DNA of 64,000 bases from Variovorax paradoxus (GCF_024734665.1 NZ_CP102931.1:3098001-3162000), one strand, 5' to 3'. Shown: positions 43,206 to 52,943, counted from the first letter of the stretch. Notes: generated by a model not told the origin, from the letters alone. Program-made: numbers and translations.

Positions 43206-43519
43206 GCACGCATGTGTTTGCGGCAACCACGGTTGTGTCCATCACGGACAGAATTCCAGCGTCTCGACGACGTGTCGCAGGCAGATCTCGCAGGCACACG
43301 TTTTGCGGATTGATCGCAGGCCAGTCGAGCGCGCTCATGCGCCGGCCGGTTCGTGCAAACAAATCCACAACGATCCGTGCTTATCGAGAAATGATCCGCG
43401 ACGACATCCTCACCATCGTGCAGGAGCTCGACGAGTGGGAGCCACTGTCGCTCTCGACCCAGGTGGATGCCTGATCTGCAGGCAGCACCACACCGCCACC
43501 CATCAACAGAAAAATCGAC

Positions 43520-45025
43520 ATGACCATGCACGAGACGCCATCCCTCCCCCATCACCCCAGCCCGGAGCAACGCAAGGCCTTGGATTGGCTCAAGAGCGGC
43601 CCCAAGGGGCTGCTGATCGGCGGCAAATGGGTCCAAGCCCAGTCGGGCAAGACCTTTGAAACGACCAATCCTGCGACCGAGGAAGTTCTGACCACCGTGG
43701 CCGAGGCTGACAGCGCCGACATCGATGCCGCCGTCGTCGCGGCGCGTCGCGCGTTCGATGCGCCAACCTGGAGCGGCATCTCGCCGCACGCACGCGCCCA
43801 CCTGCTCCTGAAGATCGCCGATGCGGTCGAGCGTCACGCACAGGAACTCGCGTACCTCGAAACCCTGGACATGGGCGCACCGCTGTCCGACAACATCGGC
43901 CGCGCCGCGCAAGTCGCCACGATCTTCCGCTATTACGCGGGATGGACCTCGAAGATCTGCGGCACCACCAACCCGACGGACGCTGCCCGCTTCCAGTACA
44001 TGTTGCGCGAGCCGGTGGGCGTTTGCGCGCTGATCAATGCCTGGAACGTGCCGCTGGTGATGGCGGCCAACAAGATCGCGCCGGCGCTGGCTTGCGGCAA
44101 TACAGCCTTGCTCAAGCCGGCAGAACAGGCACCGCTGACCACCTTGCGGCTTGCCGAACTGATCGAAGAGGTTGGCCTGCCGCCTGGTGTCCTGAACATC
44201 TTGCCGGGCTACGGCGCCACGGCGGGTGCTGCGATGTCGGCGCACGGCGGCATCGACAAGGTCGCTTTCACGGGCTCCACCGCGGTAGGCCGCCAGGTGC
44301 TGCAGGCGTCCGCCGGCAATCTCAAGCGGGTATCGCTGGAACTCGGCGGGAAGTCACCGAACATTGTCTTCCCGGACGCGGATCTGGACCGCGCACTTGC
44401 GGTCGCCGTTGACACCTTCTGCAAGAACTCCGGCCAGATTTGCTCGGCGGGAACTCGCTTGTTCGTACACGAAAGCCTCCACGAAGAAGCGGTGGAGCGT
44501 GTGGCGAGACTGGCAGCGACCTACAAGGTCGGGTCGCCGCTGGATGCCGACACGAAGCTTGGCCCGCTGATCTCCCAGAGACAGATGGAGCGCGTACTGG
44601 GCTATGTCGACGCGGGGAAGAACGAAGGCGCGCAACTGGCTGTGGGCGGGCAGCGCAAGGGCAACGTCGGCTACTTTGTCGAGCCCACTGTATTCGGGAA
44701 TGTCTCCAATGAAATGACCATCGCGCGCGAAGAAATTTTCGGGCCAGTGCTGTCCATCATCCCGTTCAAGGACGAGCACGATGCAGTCTTCAAGGGCAAC
44801 GACACGGAATACGGTTTGGCCGCCGCTGTCTGGACGCGTGACGTCAGTCGTGCACACCGCGTGGCGCGCGCGCTCAAGGCCGGTCGGGTCTGGATCAACA
44901 CCTACGCGGAAGGCGACCCGGTGATGTCTTTCGGCGGCTACAAGCAGTCTGGCTATGGTCGCGAACTGGGCGCAGAGTCCATCGAGGCCTATACGCAGAC
45001 CAAGTCGATTCTGATGCGGTTGTAA
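43520..45025 (+). CDS. NAD(P)-dependent aldehyde dehydrogenase
   Basis: A 501-residue ALDH of usual length, with two closely spaced ATGs (43520 and 43526). The Rossmann region has INAWNVPL and AFTGSTAVGRQV, the catalytic Glu is in LELGGKSPN and the nucleophile Cys in NSGQICSAGTR. The C-terminal FGGYKQSGYGRELG is complete. It stands alone on the plus strand after a dead LysR fragment. It may oxidise the aldehyde made by one of the GMC or PQQ dehydrogenases nearby. Confidence 0.95.
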   Translation: MTMHETPSLPHHPSPEQRKALDWLKSGPKGLLIGGKWVQAQSGKTFETTNPATEEVLTTVAEADSADIDAAVVAARRAFDAPTWSGISPHARAHLLLKIADAVERHAQELAYLETLDMGAPLSDNIGRAAQVATIFRYYAGWTSKICGTTNPTDAARFQYMLREPVGVCALINAWNVPLVMAANKIAPALACGNTALLKPAEQAPLTTLRLAELIEEVGLPPGVLNILPGYGATAGAAMSAHGGIDKVAFTGSTAVGRQVLQASAGNLKRVSLELGGKSPNIVFPDADLDRALAVAVDTFCKNSGQICSAGTRLFVHESLHEEAVERVARLAATYKVGSPLDADTKLGPLISQRQMERVLGYVDAGKNEGAQLAVGGQRKGNVGYFVEPTVFGNVSNEMTIAREEIFGPVLSIIPFKDEHDAVFKGNDTEYGLAAAVWTRDVSRAHRVARALKAGRVWINTYAEGDPVMSFGGYKQSGYGRELGAESIEAYTQTKSILMRL

Positions 45026-45048
45026 GGTCAGGACCGACCGCCCCTGAC

Positions 45049-45076
45049 TGAGCCTGCCGGCATGGCGGCGGGCTCA
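45049..45076. terminator. Stem-loop between convergent ALDH and PQQ-dehydrogenase genes
   Basis: TGAGCCTGCCG pairs with CGGCGGGCTCA (one T-G pair) around GCATGG. It is centred in the 62-bp gap between two stop codons. There is no T-tract. A bidirectional transcription barrier is likely. Confidence 0.55.
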
Positions 45077-45087
45077 GGCAATGGGCT

Positions 45088-47499
45088 TTACCGAGGCAAG
45101 GCAAACGCCACGACGTAGTCCCCTTTTTTCGTCGTCGAGGAATTGCCACCGGCACTGATGACCACGAACTGGCGGCCGCCTGCCGGCGACACGTAGGTCA
45201 TCGGCACGGTCTCCGCGCCCACCGGCAAACGCTCCTTCCAGAGCTCGCGGCCAGTACGCACATCCAGGGCGCGAAAGTAGTTGTCCTGCGCAGCAGCCAT
45301 GAAGATCAGGCCGGAAGAAGTCGTGATCGGGCCACCTCGCGTCGGCATGCCGATCGGCATGGGCAGCCGCGTGGCGATGCCCAAAGGCCCCGTTTCCTCG
45401 GTGGTGCCCAGCGGCATCGACCAGACGAGCTGGCGCGTGCTCAGGTCGATCGCGTTGATCGTGCCGTACGGAGGCTCCTGGCAGGGAACGCCCAGTGGCG
45501 ACAGGAACCGCCGCTGTTCGATGCCCCATGGCGTGCCGCGCTGCGGCGCGCCGCCCGTATGCCCACCGTCAGCGCTGGCCTTGGCGTCGTAAGCGGCGCG
45601 GGGAACCAGCCGGTTCAGGACGGCCACACGGGTGTCGTTGAGGATGAGATACCCGAGGTTCTCGGCGATGGAACTCGAACCCCATGTCGTGCCACCCATC
45701 CAGCCCGGATACTGAATCGTCCATTGCTCACTCGGCGGTGTGAATTCGCCTTCGTAGCGCGCCTTGCGAAAGTCGATGCGGCACATCAACTGGTCCAGCG
45801 GCGTCAGGCCCCACATACGCCGTTCACTCAGCGGCTCCGTACCGATGGACGGCATACTTGTTGAGTACGGTTGCATAGCGGCCAACCGCTCGCCGGCGAC
45901 GCCACCTTGCGGCACGGGCCGCTCCACCACTTCGGCGATGGGCGTGCCGTCGCGCCGGTCAAGCATGAATATCTGTCCGCGCTTGGTGGTCTGGATCAGC
46001 GCCGGCGTGGTTCCACCTTTGCCGTCCGGCACGTCGTAGAGCGCGGGCTGCGATGGCACGTCGTAGTCCCAGAGATCGTGGCGTACGGTCTGGAAGCGCC
46101 AGCGTTCGCGACCCGTTGCGACGTCCAATGCCACGATCGACGAGGAGTAGCGATCATCCGCCTGCGTGCGATGTCCGCCCCAGAAGTCCGGGGTGGCATT
46201 GCCGGTGGGCAGATACACGAGACCGAGCGCTTCGTCGAAGGCCGGCGTGGACCAGACGTTCGGTGTGCCGGGCGTGTAGCTCTCGCCTTCGGGCGGCAAG
46301 CCGGTGATGGCCGGATTGCCCAGGTCCCAGGCCCACGCCAGCGCACCGGTGCGCACATCGAAGGCCCGGACGACGCCCGACGGTTCGCCCAGCTCCTGGT
46401 TGTCCCAGATGAGGCCGCCAACGATCACGAGGTTGCGCGTCACCGTCGGCGCCGCGGTCGGGAAGTAGAACTCCGGCTTGCCCTTGTCCATGCCGACGCG
46501 CAGATTCACCGTGCCGTTGTCGCCGAAGTCCGCGCAGGGCTGGCCGGTCATCGCATCCACCGCAACGATGCGGGCATCGACGGTCGTGGCAATGATCCGG
46601 CGCGTGCAAGCTGCCATCGGCTGCTCGCCGGCAGGCGCAGTCGCTGCGGTGCCGTTCGCCGTGACGTCGTGGTAGCCCACACCCCGGCAGCGGGGGAAGA
46701 TGCTCTTGCCGGTCTTCGGATCGAAGGTCCAGCGCTCCTTGCCGGTGTCCGCATCGAGCGCGAACAGCCGACTCGACTGCGTGCAGCCGTACAGCATGCC
46801 GTTCACATGCAGCGGCGTGACGACGTGCGTCTGGCTGCCGCTCGTCGGAGTCTCGCCTGTCCGATAGGTCCAGGCGACCTGCAGGCCGGCGACGTTTTCG
46901 GGGGTGATCTGGTCCAGCGGCGCATGGCGCGTACCGGATGGCGTGCGTCCCCAATGTCGCCAGTCTCCACCTGCCGCAGTCGCGACGGCCCGGCCGGGAA
47001 CTGGTGCGGGTGCACCGTCCGCCGTCTGGACCGGATGCGGCTGCAAGGCGGTGTAGAGCGTGGCTCCCAAGCCCACGGCGATCAAGCCAGCCAACACGTA
47101 GCCCGGCCGTCGGGATGCCGCATGTTCATCGCCGCGCAAGGCAGGCATGAGCAGGAGCAAAAGGAGCGCAATTGCGGCCAGCGCAAAAAGGCGCGAGAAC
47201 AGGGGCCAGAAAGCGAATCCCGAGTCCCACACCGCCCAGACTGCCGTAGCCGCAAGGAATACCAGATAGATCACAGTGCCCAGCGGGCGCCGCAGCACGG
47301 TAAGGATGCCTGCGACGACGCCCCCGATTCCGGCCAGCGAAAAGTACCAGGAGCCGCCGAGCGTGATGAGGCGAATCCCGCCCACGAGCATGAAGAGCCC
47401 GAAGGCCACGATTAACAGGCCGAGCGCGATCAGCGCGATGCCTCTAGGTCCAAGTGTTTTCGCTTTGGAGCGGCTTGGGGCGTTGGATTCTTCGAGCAT
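45088..47499 (-). CDS. Membrane-bound PQQ-dependent dehydrogenase (glucose/quinate/shikimate type)
   Basis: An 803-residue quinoprotein. ATG at 47499 has AGGAGA upstream. Residues 20-150 form about five membrane helices, including a Leu-rich one near 120. The periplasmic eight-blade propeller starts at about DWRHWGRTPSGTRHAPLDQI and carries typical PQQ strands, such as GKERWTFDPKTG and WDYDVPSQPALYDV. It oxidises sugars or cyclitols in the periplasm and passes electrons to ubiquinone; PQQ must be made elsewhere or supplied. It is the last gene of a minus-strand group also holding a soluble PQQ enzyme. Confidence 0.93.
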   Translation of the reverse strand: MLEESNAPSRSKAKTLGPRGIALIALGLLIVAFGLFMLVGGIRLITLGGSWYFSLAGIGGVVAGILTVLRRPLGTVIYLVFLAATAVWAVWDSGFAFWPLFSRLFALAAIALLLLLLMPALRGDEHAASRRPGYVLAGLIAVGLGATLYTALQPHPVQTADGAPAPVPGRAVATAAGGDWRHWGRTPSGTRHAPLDQITPENVAGLQVAWTYRTGETPTSGSQTHVVTPLHVNGMLYGCTQSSRLFALDADTGKERWTFDPKTGKSIFPRCRGVGYHDVTANGTAATAPAGEQPMAACTRRIIATTVDARIVAVDAMTGQPCADFGDNGTVNLRVGMDKGKPEFYFPTAAPTVTRNLVIVGGLIWDNQELGEPSGVVRAFDVRTGALAWAWDLGNPAITGLPPEGESYTPGTPNVWSTPAFDEALGLVYLPTGNATPDFWGGHRTQADDRYSSSIVALDVATGRERWRFQTVRHDLWDYDVPSQPALYDVPDGKGGTTPALIQTTKRGQIFMLDRRDGTPIAEVVERPVPQGGVAGERLAAMQPYSTSMPSIGTEPLSERRMWGLTPLDQLMCRIDFRKARYEGEFTPPSEQWTIQYPGWMGGTTWGSSSIAENLGYLILNDTRVAVLNRLVPRAAYDAKASADGGHTGGAPQRGTPWGIEQRRFLSPLGVPCQEPPYGTINAIDLSTRQLVWSMPLGTTEETGPLGIATRLPMPIGMPTRGGPITTSSGLIFMAAAQDNYFRALDVRTGRELWKERLPVGAETVPMTYVSPAGGRQFVVISAGGNSSTTKKGDYVVAFALPR

Positions 47500-47612
47500 G
47501 CGGCGTATCTCCTGATGTGAATTGCACGGCGCGCATGACTGCCGCCATCGGACTGAAAAGTGACGGACGAAGGTTCGCTGGCAGGGGAAGAACGACGGTC
47601 CACGGGGCGCGG

Positions 47613-48377
47613 TCAGCGCATGATTAGTCCGCCGTCCACCGAGATGGATTGCCCGGTCACGTAGCTGGCGGCGGAACTGCACAGCCACAGCACGACGTCG
47701 GCGACCTCCTCTGCCCGGCCATGCCGATGCATGGGAATGCCAGGAAGCATGGCGTCGAGGGCCTCCTTCTGGCCAGCGGCGACCATCTGGTCCGCCATCG
47801 GCGTCCAGATCAGGCCCGGGCACACGGCATTGACCCGGATGTTCCGCGTGGCGTATTCCAGGGCCGCGCTTTTGGTCAGGCCGAGAACGCCGTGCTTGGC
47901 GGCGTGATAGGTGCCACGTTCGGCACCCCCGACCAAGCCGCCCAGCGAGGAGCAGTTGACGATGGCGCCGTTGCCCTGCTGCCGCATGTGCTGCAACTCG
48001 TACTTCATGCAGCCCCAGATTCCTCGCAGGTTGACCGAGTTCACGCGGTCGAAGTCATCGGGGCTGGCATCGGCGGTCTCCGCGAGTGCGTTCTGGATGC
48101 CGGCGTTATTGAATGCCACATCCAGGCGGTCAAACGCGGAAACGGTTTCCTTGACCATGGCCTCGACTTCGCCCAGATCGGCCACGTCGCAGCGAATGCC
48201 AATGGCTTTGAATCCAGCGGCCACCAACTCATCGGCGGCGGCGCGTGCACCGTCACCGTTCACGTCCGCCAACGCAACGGATGCACCCGCCTGCGCGAAG
48301 GCCTTGGCGGTTGCCAGCCCGATGCCCGAGGCCGCGCCCGTCACGAGTGCTACCTGGTTCTCGAAGGAGATTTTCAT
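47613..48377 (-). CDS. Short-chain dehydrogenase/reductase
   Basis: A 254-residue classical SDR. TGAASGIG is at residues 14-21, an acidic Asp (ALADVN) after the second strand favours NAD, and NNAG is near 91. The catalytic YHAAK stretch lies near residue 157, and the C-terminus ends in the common SVDGGLIMR. It lies between the amidohydrolase (88 bp upstream) and the membrane PQQ dehydrogenase (113 bp downstream) on the same strand. Confidence 0.93.
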   Translation of the reverse strand: MKISFENQVALVTGAASGIGLATAKAFAQAGASVALADVNGDGARAAADELVAAGFKAIGIRCDVADLGEVEAMVKETVSAFDRLDVAFNNAGIQNALAETADASPDDFDRVNSVNLRGIWGCMKYELQHMRQQGNGAIVNCSSLGGLVGGAERGTYHAAKHGVLGLTKSAALEYATRNIRVNAVCPGLIWTPMADQMVAAGQKEALDAMLPGIPMHRHGRAEEVADVVLWLCSSAASYVTGQSISVDGGLIMR

Positions 48378-48465
48378 GATTTCATTTGGGTAAAAAATTC
48401 TGGATGGCGATGACCCAGCTCCCGGACGTCATCTGTCCCTGGAGCTTTGCCGGTGGGTCTCGGGC

Positions 48466-49584
48466 CTATGAAGCTGAAGGCGTCACAACCTGCACACCAG
48501 GCTGGCGTATGCGATACACCTTGGCGGCGGTGCCATGGAACAGTGCGGCCTTCTCATCGCCCGAGGCCGAGCGAACGATATGCTTCAGCGCGTTCCACAG
48601 GGGGACGAAGCCAGCGGATCGGCCGTCCGGCGGATAGTTGCTTTCCATCAGGCAGCGGCTGGCGCCGAAGGCCTCGACGGTGGTTTCCACGTAGGGGCGC
48701 CAAGCCGCCGCCAGCTCTCGGTACCCGATGGGATCCTTGCGTTCCTCGAACCGGAAGCCCCAAAAGGGCATGCCCAGCCCGCCCACCTTGCAGTGGATGT
48801 TCGGACGCCGGCCGGCTTCGATCATCAGCCTGCGGTATTCGCGGAACACCTGTTCCCGCGCCGTTGCATCCAGTTCCATCGCCATCGCATGCCCGCAATG
48901 GTTCAGCACGATGGTGGTGTCGGGAAAGGCATCCGCCAGTTCGATCACTTCCGGCAATTGGTGATGGAAGACCGCTGCGTCGAAGCTCAAGCCGCGCTTG
49001 GCGAGATGAGCGAAGGCCGGGCGGAAGCCTGGGCTCTTCATCACACCGCTTGGCGGCCGATTCGGAATGAAGCGGTAGGGCGCCTCCGATGGATCCTCGA
49101 TCGTGACCTGACGAACGCCGCGGAACCGATCGGGCGCGCGCTCCATCGCCCGGTCCAGCAGTTCGGCCACCTGATCCCCCAGCCGCAGATCGGCGTGCCC
49201 CACGATGGCGGCGCAGGCCCGGCAGCCGTAGCGGCTGCTGTCGCACATCGCGCCGATCCCATTGGCGAACTCGATCTCTCCCAGCGGGCGTAGCACTGCG
49301 GGGCCATCGGTTCGAGCGAAGGCCAAGGTCTCGACGTACACCGAAGCGATCACCCGATGGCCGGCTCGCGTGTCAGCCAGGTAGTCGTCGATCATGTAGC
49401 GCAGGCCGGGCCGGTCGACCAGGTGCTGGTGCGCGTCGATGATCAGGAGGTTCGGCTCCAGAATGGGTTCGTCGCGTCCCACCTGCATCTGACGATAGTC
49501 GTCGGACGAAAGCGTTTGGGCGCGCGTTTCGGAAAAGGCCACGGGGGTGGCGAGCGCGAGCGCGAGCAGGTTTCGGCGATTCAT
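48466..49584 (-). CDS. Exported amidohydrolase-2 family protein
   Basis: A 372-residue hydrolase with an N-terminal leader (MNRRNLLALALATPVAF, cleavage near TRAQ) that could use Tat or Sec. The metal pair is H-x-H in IIDAHQHLV, the middle His is in LNHCGHAMAM, and the late active site lies in CLMESNYPPDG, where Glu replaces the usual Asp. It begins 1 bp after the soluble PQQ-dehydrogenase stop, so both are exported partners in one transcript. Lactone hydrolysis after sugar oxidation is a plausible job. Confidence 0.88.
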   Translation of the reverse strand: MNRRNLLALALATPVAFSETRAQTLSSDDYRQMQVGRDEPILEPNLLIIDAHQHLVDRPGLRYMIDDYLADTRAGHRVIASVYVETLAFARTDGPAVLRPLGEIEFANGIGAMCDSSRYGCRACAAIVGHADLRLGDQVAELLDRAMERAPDRFRGVRQVTIEDPSEAPYRFIPNRPPSGVMKSPGFRPAFAHLAKRGLSFDAAVFHHQLPEVIELADAFPDTTIVLNHCGHAMAMELDATAREQVFREYRRLMIEAGRRPNIHCKVGGLGMPFWGFRFEERKDPIGYRELAAAWRPYVETTVEAFGASRCLMESNYPPDGRSAGFVPLWNALKHIVRSASGDEKAALFHGTAAKVYRIRQPGVQVVTPSAS

Positions 49585-49585
49585 T

Positions 49586-50695
49586 TCATCCCCTTGGCGA
49601 CAGTCGGAGCAATCGGTCCTTCGAGGGGCCTGCCCCTCTCGGCGACCGATTGGTCGTGATCAGGTAAAGGTCGCGCCCGACCGGCAGTACGCCCCGGATG
49701 CGGTCGCTGGAGCTGAACACGAGCTTGAGCGCCTTGGCGCCTTCGTCCACAACGAACAGTCCACGCGCACCGAGCGCCGCAACCAGCAGTTCGTTGCCGG
49801 CAAACGCGGCTCCCGCCGGCGCCCAAGTACTGCGGCCGGACTCGATCCAGGCCGGCTCCATGCCATTGCGCCGCTCGGCGCCTTCGGCGAGGGGCCAGCC
49901 GTAGTTCGCGCCCGGCCTGATCCGGTTGATCTCGTCGTGACCGGACTCGCCGTGCTCGACCACGAACAATTCGCCAGCCGGATTCCACGCCATGCCCTGC
50001 GGATTGCGATGGCCGGAAGAATAGATCAGGGAGTCGGGGCTGTCCTGCGGCGCCCGTCCGTCCGGTGTCATACGCAGTACCTTGCCCGCCAGGCTGTTCC
50101 GGTCCTGCGGCCGCTCACGGTTGGCCGTCCAGCCGGTGGCCACATACAAGTGCCCGTCAGGCCCGATGGCAACGGCCCCGCCGTTGTAGAGCCGGTGGCC
50201 GGGAATCCCCGCCAGCAGCACGCGGACTTCGCGCCAGGCGTTGCCGTCGAATCGCGCCTGGATGACCTTGTTGGTGAGCCCCGCATCGGAGCGGTACGAG
50301 TGATAGAAGTAGGCAACGCCGCTTTGCGCAAAGTCACGGGACAGCGCCATGCCGAGCAGGCCCGCGCCACCTTCGTCCACGATGGGGTCGGAGGTCTCGA
50401 GCACGTAGCGCCGCTGCCGCCCGCTCTCGATCACAACGATGTTGCCGGCCTTTTCGGTCAGCAGGAATCGATCCCCGGCGCGCGCGATGTCCCACGGATA
50501 GTCGAGGTCGTCGCTCACCACCTGCATGGACCAGTCGCGGGGCGTGGTGTCCTGAATGCGCGCGGTGCCGTGGTTGAGCGTGACCTTCGGCGAACCGATG
50601 ACGCTGGCGCCGTTAGTGGGGTTTGCGGATTGCGCGAACGCCGGCATTGCAAACAGGATCGCGGCGGAGATCAAGGAATTTCTCGAGATCGACAT
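49586..50695 (-). CDS. Soluble PQQ-dependent aldose sugar dehydrogenase (YliI/Asd-like)
   Basis: A 369-residue periplasmic enzyme with a Sec leader (SLISAAILFAMPAFAQ). Landmarks of the GDH-B/YliI beta-propeller are DYPWDIARAGDRFLLTEKAG, GGAGLLGMALSRDF, the GHRNPQGMAWNP strand and the EHGESGHDEINRIRPGANYGWP block, which holds calcium and PQQ ligands. It heads a minus-strand transcript with the exported amidohydrolase, then SDR and membrane PQQ dehydrogenase. The LysR gene at 50949 is divergent across a 253-bp gap in which no gene is seen. Confidence 0.93.
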   Translation of the reverse strand: MSISRNSLISAAILFAMPAFAQSANPTNGASVIGSPKVTLNHGTARIQDTTPRDWSMQVVSDDLDYPWDIARAGDRFLLTEKAGNIVVIESGRQRRYVLETSDPIVDEGGAGLLGMALSRDFAQSGVAYFYHSYRSDAGLTNKVIQARFDGNAWREVRVLLAGIPGHRLYNGGAVAIGPDGHLYVATGWTANRERPQDRNSLAGKVLRMTPDGRAPQDSPDSLIYSSGHRNPQGMAWNPAGELFVVEHGESGHDEINRIRPGANYGWPLAEGAERRNGMEPAWIESGRSTWAPAGAAFAGNELLVAALGARGLFVVDEGAKALKLVFSSSDRIRGVLPVGRDLYLITTNRSPRGAGPSKDRLLRLSPRG

Positions 50696-50948
50696 TTCGT
50701 TTCCTTGGGTACGGTCGGGGCGCGCCGAGCGCTCTCGATGGCCTTGGTCGTAGCTTGCAAGGCTCGGCCCGCTCAGCGAACGCCTGCACTCCTTTGCTGC
50801 AGATGCACTTTAGATTGCGCGTCCCGACTGGAGTAGTCAGCAGAATTCGCATACCCCCATAAGCCATGCTCATGAATCGGCTCCTCGAATTCCATCCGGC
50901 TTCAGCTGAAGCCAGTAACATCAATGCTGCCCTATTGGGGATTCATCA

Positions 50949-51842
50949 ATGTCACGTGACAGCTTCAGCGACTTGCTAGCCTTCATCGCCGTTGCACGTG
51001 CACGCAGCTTTACGCGCGCGGCGGCCAGGCTGCGGGTCACACAGCCAGCCTTGAGCCACACCGTCCGAGCATTGGAGGAAAGGCTGGGCGTTCCCCTTCT
51101 CATGCGCAGCACGCGGGGCGTGTCGCCGACCGAGGCGGGCCAACGTTTGCTGGATCGTCTGGCGCCTGAGTTCGACGAGATCGAAGCGGAGATCCAGTCG
51201 CTCAGTGAGCTTCGGGACGAGCCCATGGGAACGATCCGGATCACCGCCATCGATTACGCCATCCGGAGCACTCTGTGGCCCAAGCTGTCGAAGTTCCTCC
51301 CGAAATATCCCTGCATCAAGGTCGAGCTGATCAACGAGTATGAGAGCGTCGATATCGCGGCGCGCGGCTACGACGCGGGTGTGCGTTTCGGCCAGGAGTT
51401 GGCGCAGGACATGATTTCAGTGCGGATCGGCCCTGATGTTCGCAACATGGTCGTGGGGGCGAAGTCCTACTTCGCGGGGCGGCCAACGCCAAGAGCGCCA
51501 CGCGATCTCACCGAGCACGTCTGCATCAATCTGCGCACCTCCACCTATGGGAGCCTCTACGAATGGGAGTTCGTCAAGGGCAAGCGCACGACGAATGCGC
51601 GGGTGGATGGAACGGTCACCTTCAACAATGCCTACGACATTTTCGAGGCGGCCAAGGCCGGCTTCGGTCTCGCCTACCTGCCGGAGGATATGGTGCGGCC
51701 TCAGCTGTTGAAGGGACAACTCATCTCCGTGCTGGAGGACTGGTGCCCGGTGTGGCCGGGGTTTCACCTCTACTATCCCAATAGACGCCAGCCTTCGCGT
51801 GCGATGACCCTGCTGGTCGAAGCTCTGCGTTACAGAGCCTAG
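50949..51842 (+). CDS. LysR-family regulator, first of a tandem pair
   Basis: A 297-residue LysR protein with HTH SFTRAAARLRVTQPALSH and the LLMRSTRGV linker end. It belongs to the same subfamily as the genes at 1712, 2577 and 51859. It is divergent from the PQQ-enzyme transcript and likely regulates it. Its stop is 16 bp before the next LysR start, so the two regulators are probably cotranscribed. Confidence 0.93.
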   Translation: MSRDSFSDLLAFIAVARARSFTRAAARLRVTQPALSHTVRALEERLGVPLLMRSTRGVSPTEAGQRLLDRLAPEFDEIEAEIQSLSELRDEPMGTIRITAIDYAIRSTLWPKLSKFLPKYPCIKVELINEYESVDIAARGYDAGVRFGQELAQDMISVRIGPDVRNMVVGAKSYFAGRPTPRAPRDLTEHVCINLRTSTYGSLYEWEFVKGKRTTNARVDGTVTFNNAYDIFEAAKAGFGLAYLPEDMVRPQLLKGQLISVLEDWCPVWPGFHLYYPNRRQPSRAMTLLVEALRYRA

Positions 51843-51858
51843 CTTCGGAGCAGCTTGC

Positions 51859-52752
51859 ATGTCTGGTGAGAGCTTTCGCGACATCCTGGCCTTTCTTGCC
51901 GTTGCGCGCGAGCGAAGCTTTACCCGCGCGGCAGTTCAACTGGGCGTTTCCCAGTCCGCACTCAGCCACACCGTTCGCACATTGGAAACGAGGCTGGGTC
52001 TGCGTCTGCTGACGCGCACGACCCGCAGTGTGTCGCCGACGGAGGCAGGTGAGCGTCTTGTCCAGAGAGTGGCCCCTCGATTCGAGTCCATCACCGCGGA
52101 GTTGGCCGCATTCGACGAACTTCGCGACAAGCCCGCAGGGACCGTGCGCATCACAGCCTCGGACTTCGCGGCGAACACGATTCTCTGGCCCAAGCTCTCC
52201 GAGCTCCAATCGAAATATCCCGACGTCAAGATCGAGGTGGCGATCGAACCGGGACTGACCGACATCGTGGCGGAACGCTTTGATGCGGGGGTGCGTTTCG
52301 GCGACCAGATCGCCAAGGACATGACGGCAGTCCGGATTTCGCCGGACATCCGCATGGCAATCGTCGGTGCGCCGTCCTACCTGAAAAAGCATCCCCCGCC
52401 CGAGTCCCCGTCAGACCTGACCGCGCACGAGTGCATCAACATGCGCATCTCGATGCGCGACGGCGTGCAGGCATGGAAACTCAAGAAGGGCAAACGAAAT
52501 CTGCAGGTCCGGGTTGAAGGTTCGTGGACATTCAACTGCATCTACCCGGTCGTGGAGGCGGCACTGTCCGGATGTGGCTTGGCATACATGCCGGAAGAAC
52601 TGGCACGCCCCCATCTCAAGAGCGGTCGACTTCAAGCCGTGCTCAAGGACTGGTGCCCGACTTCCCCTGGGCTCCACATCTTCTTCGCCAGTCGGCGGCA
52701 ATCGTCGTCCGCACTGTCGCTGATCGTCGAGGCACTGCGCCACCGGCGCTAG
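51859..52752 (+). CDS. LysR-family regulator, second of a tandem pair
   Basis: A 297-residue LysR protein, same length as and clearly paralogous to the preceding one (SFTRAAVQLGVSQSALSHTV; LLTRTTRSVSPTEAGERL). The effector domains differ more than the HTH regions, so ligands may differ. Tandem LysR genes sharing one promoter can feed two signals into one target or compete for sites. Downstream begins a stretch of gene remnants. Confidence 0.93.
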   Translation: MSGESFRDILAFLAVARERSFTRAAVQLGVSQSALSHTVRTLETRLGLRLLTRTTRSVSPTEAGERLVQRVAPRFESITAELAAFDELRDKPAGTVRITASDFAANTILWPKLSELQSKYPDVKIEVAIEPGLTDIVAERFDAGVRFGDQIAKDMTAVRISPDIRMAIVGAPSYLKKHPPPESPSDLTAHECINMRISMRDGVQAWKLKKGKRNLQVRVEGSWTFNCIYPVVEAALSGCGLAYMPEELARPHLKSGRLQAVLKDWCPTSPGLHIFFASRRQSSSALSLIVEALRHRR

Positions 52753-52828
52753 GACGACACCGGGCACCCGCATCGAGTTCCAACGGATTCAAGTTGCGCG
52801 AATGGCGGCCCATCCGCTTGAGCAGGCC

Positions 52829-52900
52829 ACGCATCGCGGCGACTGGTGAGCCCCCAAAGTGAGCGCCTTCGTCAATTTCCTCTGCGAGCACTTCAGCTGA
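52829..52900 (+). pseudogene. LysR 3'-end fragment (copy of the end of the gene at 35634)
   Basis: The bases repeat the last 70 or so positions of the LysR gene ending at 36515, including its stop, with a one-base insertion and a few substitutions. The encoded tail reads KVSAFVNFLCEHF in one frame. It is a relic of a deleted paralogue. Confidence 0.7.
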
Positions 52901-52943
52901 CGCACGGATTCAACCCGCGTGTCTGGAGCGACACGCTTCGACG

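Noticed and set aside
42926..44245. 439-codon minus-strand open frame across the decayed gap and the ALDH gene
   Set aside because: It covers an intact ALDH on the other strand and shows no domain; the gap part holds a dead LysR fragment.
45871..47415. 514-codon plus-strand open frame opposite the PQQ dehydrogenase
   Set aside because: Composition and lack of motifs show an antisense shadow; the minus strand has an unmistakable quinoprotein.
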